Source of the DNA: Chitinophaga sp. Cy-1792
Lineage (GTDB): Bacteria; Bacteroidota; Bacteroidia; Chitinophagales; Chitinophagaceae
Direction: 5' to 3'
Assembly: GCF_011752935.1 (NCBI RefSeq)
Contig: NZ_VWWO01000002.1
Location: 1,116,001 to 1,180,000 of the forward strand
DNA: 64,000 nt
The notes below the pieces were generated by a model that was not told where the DNA came from, did not search any database, and worked only from the letters and a program-made list of their open reading frames with translations. The translations under genes and the position numbers were made by a program. Shown here piece by piece: positions 37,967 through 46,160 of the stretch (positions are counted from its first letter, which is position 1; every line of letters begins with the position of its first letter).

Positions 37967-38662
37967 ATGGCTTTAAAGTGTATAGTGGTAGATGATGAGC
38001 CATTAGCAGTGCAGGTACTGGTATCTTTTATCAAAAAGCTCCCTGAGCTGGAACTGCTTCACAGCTTCAATAACCCCATGGATGCCCTGGCCTTCATGAA
38101 AACAGCGGAGGTAGACCTGGTATTCCTCGACATACAAATGCCGGAACTCAGTGGCATCGAGTTTATGCAGATACTCCAGAAAAATGCGGAGGTCATTATC
38201 GTAAGTGCGTACGATGATTATGCCATCGAAGGTTTCGAGCAGGATGCCATCGACTATCTCCTGAAACCTGTCAGCTTTGAACGTTTCCTGAAAGCAGTAC
38301 AACGCGCCCAATCCCGTAAAGCAAGACCTGCAGCGCCTTTGCCGCCACAGGATAAATACATTTTCATCCGTACCGACAAACGCATCGTTCGCCTCGATGT
38401 GAGCGAAATCCTCTTCGTAGAGGCACTGCGTAATTATGTAGCCATACAAACGCCTAAACAGAAGATCATGACCCTGCAAAACCTGCGTAGCTTCGAAGAG
38501 TTGCTGGGCAACCGTTTCGTCAGGGTACATAAATCCTACATCGTAGCACTCGATAAAATCGACAGCATAGAACGACAACGCATTTTCATAGGAACCCATA
38601 ACATTCCTATCGGTGAAGCCTATACGAAACACTTTATGGATGCGCTGACATTCCCTAAATAA
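37967..38662 (+). CDS. LytTR family response regulator
   Basis: A 231-residue cytoplasmic regulator. The receiver domain (1-120) has Asp9-Asp10, phosphoacceptor Asp55 in FLDIQMP and Lys100 in LLKP. The LytTR DNA-binding domain (about 130-231) shows YIFIRTDKRIVRL, EILFVEALRNYV and FVRVHKSYIV. It is partner of the LytS kinase encoded 4 bp upstream. LytTR proteins bind pairs of short direct repeats; the divergent gap at 35742-35942 is the obvious place to look. Confidence 0.93.
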   Translation: MALKCIVVDDEPLAVQVLVSFIKKLPELELLHSFNNPMDALAFMKTAEVDLVFLDIQMPELSGIEFMQILQKNAEVIIVSAYDDYAIEGFEQDAIDYLLKPVSFERFLKAVQRAQSRKARPAAPLPPQDKYIFIRTDKRIVRLDVSEILFVEALRNYVAIQTPKQKIMTLQNLRSFEELLGNRFVRVHKSYIVALDKIDSIERQRIFIGTHNIPIGEAYTKHFMDALTFPK

Positions 38663-38663
38663 A

Positions 38664-38746
38664 TAAAACAAAGATGGCTCCAGCCGCAGGCTGGAGCCAT
38701 CTTTGTTTTATAGCGGGATGCCGAAGGCATCCCGCTATAAAACAAA
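38664..38746. terminator. tandem GNA-loop double hairpin, copy 2
   Basis: Hairpin 1 is a perfect 22-bp stem (38664-38685 with 38689-38710) around a GCA loop. Hairpin 2 is a perfect 21-bp stem (38702-38722 with 38726-38746) around a GAA loop. The segment 38702-38710 (TTTGTTTTA) can pair with TAAAACAAA on either side. It separates the convergent LytTR gene and the Asn-rich protein gene. Confidence 0.75.
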
Positions 38747-38758
38747 ATAAAATAGAAA

Positions 38759-41221
38759 CTAATTCCTCCGGATTCTACCACCACCACCACCAGCAGGTGC
38801 CGACGGCCTCGAAGGCTGCGCTCTCGGCGGCGTACTGAAATTCTGCTGACGCATACCACCACGATCACGCTGCATCTGTATCCTGTTCATATTCTGTTGC
38901 TGCTGTGGCTGGGCATTCTGCCAACGGTTATTTTCACGCTGCTGCCAGTTGTTATTCTGCCTGCGGTAGATGTTACCGTCATTGTCTGACATGATATTGT
39001 TGCTCTGTCCCCGCGATGGACGCGCTTCCGGTCTGGCCGGCGTATTGCCTGGTAACCGGTTGTTGCCACCGGGATTGGCAGGCTGGTTATTGCCTGGTAG
39101 TCGGTTGTTACCACCGGGATTGGCAGGCTGGTTATTGCCTGGTAACCGGTTGTTACCACCAGGATTGGCAGGGTTGCCCGGCAAACGATTGTTGTCGTTC
39201 CTGTCTGGCCGCGGATTACCTGTGTTATTGCCAGGCAACCTGTTGCTGCCGCCCGGGTTCGCCGGATTAACGTTGCCTCCGGGCAGGCGGTTGTTGTCGC
39301 CACGGTTAGGAACACCGGTATTATTGCCTGGGAGCCTGTTATTGCCACCCGGCATATTGTTGCCTTGTCCTGGCAGGCGGGAAGGCCTGTCAGAAGTGGT
39401 GATGTTCACCCGGTCGCGGTACAGGTTGTTGCTGACGCCGGGGCGGCCAGGGCCAAGATTACCTGGACGTACCGGCCGGTTTACATTGAGTGGCCTGTTG
39501 TAGTTGATGTTAGGCCGGTTGATCTGCCAATGCGGACGGCCATAGTAACCACCGTTATAACCCCATGGTCTGAACGGTGGCCTGAACAGGGGAGGACCAA
39601 ACCACCCGCCGTAATAACCGCCTGTCCAGTAACGGAAGTTCATCCAGCCGAAGTTGAAAGTCCAGCCAAAGCCTATATTCCAGCCTGTCCAGGGATTATA
39701 GCTCACGCCAAAACCCCAGGTGAGCGGCCTCGGGAAATACATGGAGCCCCACCATGGACGGTACCGCCAGCCGGTACCCCATACTACCGTAGGGCCGTAA
39801 ATATAGGTATTGAGATAACCAGGCGTATAGCCGGTATAGATATAATCTGGTGTTACCTCATAGATGTAAACGTATTTGGTGTTGTAGGCCTCACTGGATG
39901 CCGGTATTTTATCTACATCCGCAGGCCGGTCGGTACTGATTACCCATGGCCCGTCCGGTGAAGTGCTGGTAAACCATACGCCATTGTCTACGGCATAATA
40001 CCTGGCGCCTGCACGCAGCACGGTGATGTTGCTGTTTACTGCCAGCTGTAAGCTGGTACCTTCTATCTGCTGGAATTGCGGCGTACCGTCGTAGGTGACG
40101 CTGGTGCCGGCGGTAGACCTGTCTACGCGGGCAGTCTGTGGAATTTCGGCGTCAATAACGGCTTCTTCTGCGGCCTTGGTGCCCGCTACGCTGGCCAGTA
40201 CACCATCCTTTTCGGAGCCATCCGGTATTTTTGCGAAATCTGCCGGCAGCTCATCGCTGGGTACATACTTCCACGGGCCCTGCAGGGTAGCGGCTTTATA
40301 CCATCTGCCCGACAATAGCACATATGTCTGGTTATCATTAATATTCTTGAAGATATCTTCGAGTGAATTATCTGCATATAATAAACTCGTACCCTGCAAA
40401 TTCTTAAAGGTGGCAGGGCCATCGGTCTGTATCAGCTCTGCCGGTGTTGTCCTGACGATGATCTGCTGCGGGGTAGGGTTGGTATATTTAGGAATGGAAT
40501 CGTTTTTCTCTTTGGCCTTTAATTCCGCATCTATGGCCCGGATGGTGGAGGGCAGGTTCCTGTCTACCACATAGCCGTTTTTTACATTGGTAGAAGAATA
40601 CCAGAAATTTCCACCATAGAGATAATATTTTTTATCAGTCGGGTTCAGGACGATAAGGTTAGGAGTGTTAACAACTCTTTGCATGTTGAGGTCCTTGTCG
40701 GCCTGTAGTCTGGGCTCTCCATCCATGATTACCAGCATGGATGGTTTTGTCTGGTAGATGATCTCCGGAGGGTCATTATTCAGATTGACATCCCGTATCT
40801 GCTGCTCGGAACGGATGGAGGTCATCAGTTCATCGAGCGACATGGTCAGGTCCCATTTGGGTACTTCAGACTCCAGCAAGCTCGATATCTGCAACAGTTT
40901 ATTATTGTCTGTGATGTCCGGAATTTTGATCCTGGATACGTTCAGGGTCTGTAACACAGCGGTGCGGGAATTTTTATCGGTGTTCAGCATGGCGGTAGCC
41001 CATACCACACCAAAGATAGGCTCTGATTTAGCCGTTTCTCTTACCGACACTGCCGCACGGAAGGACAACATATTACCCTGCAGGTTTTCGGGCTGGGGCT
41101 GATAAATTGTTACTTTGCCGCCGTTGTCCAGGGGAATCTCTTTTGGCCAGTTGATTTCCTGCGCATTGGCCGAAACCAGCCAGCAACAGCAGAAAATCCA
41201 CATCAGAAAATGAATGCGCAT
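38759..41221 (-). CDS. large secreted Asn/Gly/Pro-rich protein with internal repeats
   Basis: An 820-residue protein with a signal peptide (ending VSANAQ). Residues about 20-455 contain repeated small beta units with the pattern WYxAxxLxGPWxxVPxxxLPxDFAKIP, then WFTSTSPDGPW. Residues about 460-560 are rich in Trp, Gly and Tyr. The last 260 residues are low-complexity, with many NNRLPGN and PANPGG units and a Gln/Arg-rich end. Similar proteins elsewhere carry the vague label carbohydrate-binding family V/XII. No enzyme motif is seen. It is monocistronic, and its role (surface or matrix protein) is unknown. Confidence 0.75.
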   Translation of the reverse strand: MRIHFLMWIFCCCWLVSANAQEINWPKEIPLDNGGKVTIYQPQPENLQGNMLSFRAAVSVRETAKSEPIFGVVWATAMLNTDKNSRTAVLQTLNVSRIKIPDITDNNKLLQISSLLESEVPKWDLTMSLDELMTSIRSEQQIRDVNLNNDPPEIIYQTKPSMLVIMDGEPRLQADKDLNMQRVVNTPNLIVLNPTDKKYYLYGGNFWYSSTNVKNGYVVDRNLPSTIRAIDAELKAKEKNDSIPKYTNPTPQQIIVRTTPAELIQTDGPATFKNLQGTSLLYADNSLEDIFKNINDNQTYVLLSGRWYKAATLQGPWKYVPSDELPADFAKIPDGSEKDGVLASVAGTKAAEEAVIDAEIPQTARVDRSTAGTSVTYDGTPQFQQIEGTSLQLAVNSNITVLRAGARYYAVDNGVWFTSTSPDGPWVISTDRPADVDKIPASSEAYNTKYVYIYEVTPDYIYTGYTPGYLNTYIYGPTVVWGTGWRYRPWWGSMYFPRPLTWGFGVSYNPWTGWNIGFGWTFNFGWMNFRYWTGGYYGGWFGPPLFRPPFRPWGYNGGYYGRPHWQINRPNINYNRPLNVNRPVRPGNLGPGRPGVSNNLYRDRVNITTSDRPSRLPGQGNNMPGGNNRLPGNNTGVPNRGDNNRLPGGNVNPANPGGSNRLPGNNTGNPRPDRNDNNRLPGNPANPGGNNRLPGNNQPANPGGNNRLPGNNQPANPGGNNRLPGNTPARPEARPSRGQSNNIMSDNDGNIYRRQNNNWQQRENNRWQNAQPQQQQNMNRIQMQRDRGGMRQQNFSTPPRAQPSRPSAPAGGGGGRIRRN
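39043..39172 (-). repeat. 45-bp tandem coding repeat
   Basis: Three near-identical 45-bp units start at 39043, 39088 and 39133 (the last incomplete) inside the Asn/Gly/Pro-rich protein gene. Each encodes NNQPANPGGNNRLPG or a close variant. Further degenerate units continue to about 39350. The period is a multiple of three, so copy-number change would keep the frame. Confidence 0.85.
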
Positions 41222-41307
41222 GTTAAGATGTTATCAGTTAGGAACACCATGTACCCACGTTTGCAGGTCCATGTTTCTAACTTTAACAGCAGCGGCCGTA
41301 CTATAGT

Positions 41308-42390
41308 TTACTTTGTTAACGCGCTCTGCCCCTGAAATACCTGATCACATAAATGTTTCAGCTCTACCATCCTTGCATGCCTGCCGTCGCTGTCGAGATA
41401 GAAGGTCATCAGGAAACCGGCGTACTGCGCATCATTATTGACCCAGGGAAAGCTGCCGAATAAACCCGGACTGGTTACCGTATGGTCTTTCATCACCCAT
41501 TCGCCATAGCCGTAGCCAAACTGGCCGGCTTCTGCCGGACTATAGGCAATCGTCACCTCCTGGCTGATTCGGTTCGCCTGCATGGCTGCCAGGGCTTCCT
41601 TACTCAGGATTTGCTTCCCTTCAAACTGACCCTTGTTCAGTATCATCGACAGAAACTGGATATAGTCTGCCGGCGTACTCCGTGCACTGCCTGCGGGCTG
41701 CGGCACCGGCTGGTCGCCAAAATTGGTACTGTTCATATGTAACGGATTGGCGATGCGTTCCCGGAAGAGGGTACGGAAGTCTTTACCACTGATTTTCTCC
41801 AGCACCGCCGCTGCCAGCTGCAATCCGATGCTGCTGTAGTGAAATACTTTTCCTGGCTGGCCTTCCATGGGCAACTCACTGATGATCTGCACAGATTCTT
41901 CCATGGTAGTGGCTTTCCCCATTGTTTGCTGCTCCTGGCGCAGGGGAGGAGCTTTTATGCCGGTCAGGTGCGACAGGCAATCACTGATCGTAATATTTCC
42001 TTTCCCTGCGGGAGATAGTACAGGCAGATATTTCCCGATAGTATCTGTCAGCTTCAGGCGGCCTTCGTCCACAAAGGTCATGACCAGCGCGGCACTGAGC
42101 CACTTGCTGCAGCTGGCAATCGCCATCTGTGTATTCATTGTCAATTCACCAAGGTTCGGTTCCATCCCCTGACGCCTGGCAATCATCCGGCCCATGGCCT
42201 GCTGGGTAGCATTCAGTCTGCCGGCAGAATGGCTGTACACTACTTTCCCATCTTTATAAAGTACTAATAATGCGCGCCCTCCCATGAGCGGCGCTGCCTG
42301 CGCCAGCCAATTGTCCAGCGGTGTGAAGTCCTGCGCAAAGCCGGCATAAAAACACAGCAGCAAAAGCGGAAGTAAGAAAAATCTTTTCAC
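41308..42390 (-). CDS. serine hydrolase, beta-lactamase/class C type
   Basis: A 360-residue exported enzyme (signal peptide ending AGFAQ). It has the SxxK motif SCSK with Ser93 and Lys96, and Tyr185-Ser-Ser187 as the YxN/S element, typical of the PF00144 group that includes class C beta-lactamases, DD-peptidases and esterases. The likely true role is a periplasmic esterase or peptidase; resistance function cannot be inferred. It lies alone on the minus strand, divergent from the GH2 gene. Confidence 0.88.
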   Translation of the reverse strand: MKRFFLLPLLLLCFYAGFAQDFTPLDNWLAQAAPLMGGRALLVLYKDGKVVYSHSAGRLNATQQAMGRMIARRQGMEPNLGELTMNTQMAIASCSKWLSAALVMTFVDEGRLKLTDTIGKYLPVLSPAGKGNITISDCLSHLTGIKAPPLRQEQQTMGKATTMEESVQIISELPMEGQPGKVFHYSSIGLQLAAAVLEKISGKDFRTLFRERIANPLHMNSTNFGDQPVPQPAGSARSTPADYIQFLSMILNKGQFEGKQILSKEALAAMQANRISQEVTIAYSPAEAGQFGYGYGEWVMKDHTVTSPGLFGSFPWVNNDAQYAGFLMTFYLDSDGRHARMVELKHLCDQVFQGQSALTK

Positions 42391-42485
42391 GGGGTAATGA
42401 TTTAGGGAGAAACCAGATTTAATAAATCGAAAATATCGTATTATTTTGAAGGCATGGTTATAGCGGACGTTTTTTTCGTATATGC

Positions 42486-42493
42486 TATATTTG
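42486..42493 (+). promoter_or_regulatory. candidate -7 box of the GH2 gene
   Basis: TATATTTG matches the Bacteroidota -7 consensus TAnnTTTG, 40 bp before the GH2 start. No clear TTG -33 element is seen at the usual distance. Confidence 0.4.
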
Positions 42494-42533
42494 AGACTTA
42501 GGATGATGTAATTTTTGTTGGTAAATCAGTTTT

Positions 42534-45155
42534 ATGAATCGAAGAATTAAGCTTACCGGCTTGCTGCTATGTGCTGCCTCCGGCCTGATGGCACAGGAGA
42601 AGTATGAGCTGAACAGCGGCTGGAAATCGCATCCGGCAAAGGATGTTAAGGTAAACGGTGCCACCCTCTCTACGCCGGGATATGCTGTAGGCAGCTGGGA
42701 ACCCGCTACTGTTCCGGGTACGGTGCTTGCTACGCTGGTAGAAAATAAAAAGGTGGCTGATCCCTTCTACGGGATGAATAACAAAAATATCCCCGATATC
42801 TACCATACCGGAGCCGATTACTATACCTGGTGGTTTGTAAAAGACTTTAACGAAGCCCGCCCTGATGCTGATGGCCAGGTATGGCTCAACTTCCGCGGTG
42901 TCAACGATGGCTGCGATATCTACCTGAACGGACAAAAAGTAAATGCTGCCACGCATCGTGGTGCTTACCTGCGCCAGACATATAATATTACCAGGTTGCT
43001 CAATAAAGATGGCAAAAACAGGCTGGCGGTGATCGTGTTTCCGGGTCTGAACCCCGGCAATCCTAACGGCGGCCAGGGCGGCGATGGTACCATCGCCCGC
43101 AATGTAGGCCCGCAGTATACCGCAGGGTGGGACTGGATCCAGCCTATGAGAGACCGTAATACTGGTATCTGGGATAAGGTAACCATTGAAAAAACCGGCG
43201 CAGTGCGTATCAAAGATCCGCATGTGGTGACGATAGTGCCTGGTACCCGTATGCCGCAGGGCATTCAGCAGCCTGCTACCATCAAAGTGGCGGCTACTCT
43301 GGAAAATGCCGCTGCTACCAACGTTACCGGCCAGCTTAAATATGTATTGAATGGTAAATCGATTCAGCAAACTGTAACCCTTGCCCCGCAAGCGGTTACC
43401 ACGATACAGCTGCCAGACTTCCAGTTAGAAAATCCTTCCCTCTGGTGGCCGGCAGGCTATGGCCCGCAAAACCTCTACCAGCTGCCACTGGAGTTTGTCG
43501 CCAACGGCAAAACCTCCGATAAACTATCGGTAGAATTCGGCGTCCGCGAAATACAGACTTCCTGGAATACGTATACCCGTAGCCGTGAGGTAAAGGTAAA
43601 CGGCCAGCGTATCTTCATAAAAGGTGGTAACTGGATCACCTCCGATGCCATGTTCCGCTTCAGCAAAGAAAGATATGATGCGGAAATACGCTTCCACCGC
43701 GATATGAACCTCAACCTCATTCGCATCTGGGGCGGTAGTCTTACGGAAAGACCTGAATTCTTTGAAGCCTGTGATAAATACGGCCTCCTCGTATTCCAGG
43801 ACTTCTGGATGTCGGGAGATTGCAATGGCCGCTGGCTCGACCCTCAGAAAAAGGAAGACCAGTGGGTACGCCGCCAATACCCTGACGACCACCAGCTGTT
43901 TATCGCCAGCGTCGCCGATCAGGTGAAAATGCTCCGCAACTATCCATCGCTGGCATTCTGGTGTGGTGGTAATGAAATCACCCCGCCACAGGATATCCTC
44001 GCTGCTATGAAAGACAGTATCCTGCCTGCCCTGGATGGCACCCGCTATTTCTTCGATTACTCCAACACCGATAGTATGTCGTACAACTTCATCGGTGGCA
44101 ATGGTGATGGCCCCTACGGTATTCAGACCGTGGCGCATTTCTGGGCAGACCGCACCTTCCCCTTCAACTCTGAAGTAGGATCGGTAGGCGTCGGCGATTA
44201 TGCCTCCCTGGAAAGGTTCCTGCCGGAAGCCAACAGGGTAGCGCCTACGGAAGGTGATAAACAGGTAGACAGCGTTTGGGAATACCATAAATATATCGGC
44301 TATGGTAAGAGCATTGCACCTTATGGTGCTGCCAGGAACCTGGAAGACTGGGCCAATAAAGCGCAGCTGGTAAATTATGACCAGTACCGCGCACTCATGG
44401 AAGGTTTCAGCGCTCATATGTGGGACTGGTACACCGGTGTGATCATCTGGAAAACACAAAATCCATGGACAGCCTTACGCGGACAGATGTACGATTACTA
44501 CCTTGATCCGAATGCTTGTCTGTACGGCTTGCACAGCGGCAGTAAGCCTTTACATGCCATGTACAATCCGGTAGATAAGCAGATCATGGTGGTCAATAAT
44601 ACCTTCGAATTCCACCGCGACCTCATGCTGGAATGGGTAGCCTACGATATGGACGGCAAACCCCACGACCTGGGCATGCAGTTCCTGGAGGCAACGCCAT
44701 CTTCTGTGCAGCGCCACCTTGATATCAAAGCCATGGTAGAGAAAAACGGTAACAGCAAAGGGATGTTCCTGTCGCTGCGACTCCTCAACCTGGAAAAAGA
44801 AGTCATCGATGATAACTTCTACTGGCTGCCTGATGCCAGCGGCAATTATTCCGGCCTGCAGGAATTACAGCGCGTATCGCCCACCATTACGGCAGTACGT
44901 AAAAATGATGAAGTCGTTGTTACGCTGACCAACGCGGCCAATGGCCCGGTAGCATTTTTTAACAGGGTGTCATTGGTAAATAAGGCAGATAAAAAACGTA
45001 TTCTCCCTGTATTTTATTCAGATAATTATATATCTGTTTTACCGGGAGAATCAAAAACCATTACCATCAGCGGCGACCGCGTAAAGGCTGCCAAAGATGC
45101 TGTGGTGGAGGTTTTTGGACAAAATGTCGACAAGGTGTATGTCAACATAAAATAA
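42534..45155 (+). CDS. glycoside hydrolase family 2 (beta-mannosidase/exo-glucosaminidase type)
   Basis: An 873-residue exported enzyme with a signal peptide (ending GLMAQ), an N-terminal sugar-binding domain (about 25-220, ATVPGTVLATLVE and YGMNNKNIPDI), an Ig-like domain, a TIM barrel (about 330-640) and C-terminal beta domains. The acid/base is Glu481 in WCGGNE, and Glu547 in FNSEVGS is the likely nucleophile. The PFYGMNNKNIPDI segment is typical of the GH2 branch with beta-mannosidases and exo-beta-D-glucosaminidases, not beta-galactosidases. It is a single gene followed by hairpins. Confidence 0.88.
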   Translation: MNRRIKLTGLLLCAASGLMAQEKYELNSGWKSHPAKDVKVNGATLSTPGYAVGSWEPATVPGTVLATLVENKKVADPFYGMNNKNIPDIYHTGADYYTWWFVKDFNEARPDADGQVWLNFRGVNDGCDIYLNGQKVNAATHRGAYLRQTYNITRLLNKDGKNRLAVIVFPGLNPGNPNGGQGGDGTIARNVGPQYTAGWDWIQPMRDRNTGIWDKVTIEKTGAVRIKDPHVVTIVPGTRMPQGIQQPATIKVAATLENAAATNVTGQLKYVLNGKSIQQTVTLAPQAVTTIQLPDFQLENPSLWWPAGYGPQNLYQLPLEFVANGKTSDKLSVEFGVREIQTSWNTYTRSREVKVNGQRIFIKGGNWITSDAMFRFSKERYDAEIRFHRDMNLNLIRIWGGSLTERPEFFEACDKYGLLVFQDFWMSGDCNGRWLDPQKKEDQWVRRQYPDDHQLFIASVADQVKMLRNYPSLAFWCGGNEITPPQDILAAMKDSILPALDGTRYFFDYSNTDSMSYNFIGGNGDGPYGIQTVAHFWADRTFPFNSEVGSVGVGDYASLERFLPEANRVAPTEGDKQVDSVWEYHKYIGYGKSIAPYGAARNLEDWANKAQLVNYDQYRALMEGFSAHMWDWYTGVIIWKTQNPWTALRGQMYDYYLDPNACLYGLHSGSKPLHAMYNPVDKQIMVVNNTFEFHRDLMLEWVAYDMDGKPHDLGMQFLEATPSSVQRHLDIKAMVEKNGNSKGMFLSLRLLNLEKEVIDDNFYWLPDASGNYSGLQELQRVSPTITAVRKNDEVVVTLTNAANGPVAFFNRVSLVNKADKKRILPVFYSDNYISVLPGESKTITISGDRVKAAKDAVVEVFGQNVDKVYVNIK

Positions 45156-45164
45156 GCAGTAATA

Positions 45165-45224
45165 GGGCGATAGCCCAACGTGCGTAGCACGGAACCCACA
45201 AACCAATAGCGAAGCTATTGGTTT
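45165..45224. repeat. cluster of small GNA/GATA-loop hairpins
   Basis: Three short hairpins follow one another: GGGC-GATA-GCCC (45165-45176), CGTGC-GTA-GCACG (45179-45191) and an 11-bp stem AAACCAATAGC-GAA-complement (45200-45224). The loops resemble those of the double hairpins elsewhere in the window. It lies between the GH2 stop and that gene's terminator. Confidence 0.6.
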
Positions 45225-45244
45225 AAAAATTCGCGATAATCTAC

Positions 45245-45275
45245 AATGGAGGCCCAGTGACGGGCCTCCATTTTT
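45245..45275 (+). terminator. terminator after the GH2 gene
   Basis: An 11-bp stem (45245-45255 with 45262-45272, AATGGAGGCCC and its complement) with a six-base loop is followed by T residues. Confidence 0.75.
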
Positions 45276-45372
45276 AAATAATAAAAGACTTTTTAAATTC
45301 TTTTGATAAGTGGTCATAATATCCCCGGAGATTTTTATATTTTGTCCACCAGATTCAATTTGAGTATCAGTT

Positions 45373-46035
45373 ATGAAGAAACTATTATTAGTGTTCCTGG
45401 CAGTAGCGGGATTATCGAAAGTAACCACTGCCCAGGAAGCCAAACCACGATTCTGGGACGATGTACAAACGATCAAAGCCTATGACAAAATTTATGCACC
45501 ACCGGCAGATCCCATTCTTTTCATAGGTAGTTCCTCTATTCGTAAATGGGGAAATGTACAGCAGATCTTTGCACCGCAAACCGCCATGAACAGAGGTATT
45601 GGCGGAGCGATCGTCAATGATATTACCTTTTATCTGAATGATATCGTATTTCCATATCACCCTAAAGAAATTGTGTTGTATGTGGGGGAAAATGATGTTC
45701 CGGATGCAGCCAATACGGCAGATACTATCTTTAACCGTACAAAAGTGCTGGTAAATGCGATCAGGGAAAAATTGCCAACGGTTCCGCTGGTGTATATTTC
45801 CATGAAACCGAGCCCATCCCGTGTGAAGTGGATTGAAAAAACAAAGGCTGCCAATGCGCTGATCCGCAACTGGATTGAAAAGCAGCCGCATTGCACCTAC
45901 GTGGATATTTTCCCTGCCATGCTGGATGCCAAAGGCAATACCAGGCCTGAACTCTTCATCGGCGACCTGCTCCACATGAACGATAAAGGCTATGCTATCT
46001 GGAATGCAGCGGTAAAACCATATATCGTAAAATAG
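45373..46035 (+). CDS. SGNH/GDSL hydrolase
   Basis: A 220-residue exported esterase (signal peptide ending KVTTAQ). Block I is FIGSSSIRKW with the nucleophile Ser at 53/54; block II is the Gly in RGIGG; block III is GEND; block V is DLLHMNDKGY with Asp and His. Families of this kind remove acetyl or acyl groups from sugars or lipids. It is separated from the GH2 gene by a terminator and has its own terminator, so it is probably transcribed alone. Confidence 0.9.
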   Translation: MKKLLLVFLAVAGLSKVTTAQEAKPRFWDDVQTIKAYDKIYAPPADPILFIGSSSIRKWGNVQQIFAPQTAMNRGIGGAIVNDITFYLNDIVFPYHPKEIVLYVGENDVPDAANTADTIFNRTKVLVNAIREKLPTVPLVYISMKPSPSRVKWIEKTKAANALIRNWIEKQPHCTYVDIFPAMLDAKGNTRPELFIGDLLHMNDKGYAIWNAAVKPYIVK

Positions 46036-46044
46036 TGTTATAGC

Positions 46045-46083
46045 AGCGGCATCAGCATCATTAAAGGCTGATGCCGCTTTTTT
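46045..46083 (+). terminator. rho-independent terminator
   Basis: A 12-bp stem (46045-46056 with 46067-46078, AGCGGCATCAGC and its complement) is followed by six T residues. Confidence 0.88.
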
Positions 46084-46145
46084 ATGTTAGCACTCCTTTT
46101 CATTAATTTCTTGTTACCCACTATGCGCGCATTTGAATTTCAGGG

Positions 46146-46153
46146 TATATTTG
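46146..46153 (+). promoter_or_regulatory. -7 box next to a start codon
   Basis: TATATTTG fits TAnnTTTG and ends only 7 bp before the ATG at 46161, so the kinase mRNA may have almost no leader. No TTG is found at the usual spacing. Confidence 0.4.
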
Positions 46154-46160
46154 TGCTCCT

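Noticed and set aside
39043..39172. 45-bp direct repeats as a possible CRISPR array
   Set aside because: The units are contiguous with no unique spacers, and they keep the reading frame of a protein.
38970..39503. Long plus-strand frame rich in Leu, Pro and Gly
   Set aside because: It is the antisense shadow of the repeats in the Asn/Gly/Pro-rich protein gene, which has the signal peptide and domain structure.
41308..42390. Serine hydrolase as an antibiotic-resistance beta-lactamase
   Set aside because: SxxK and YxS motifs are shared with many esterases and peptidases; nothing in the context points to resistance.
43524..44459. 311-codon minus-strand frame within the GH2 gene
   Set aside because: It lies antisense to the catalytic barrel of a clear enzyme gene and shows no family motif.
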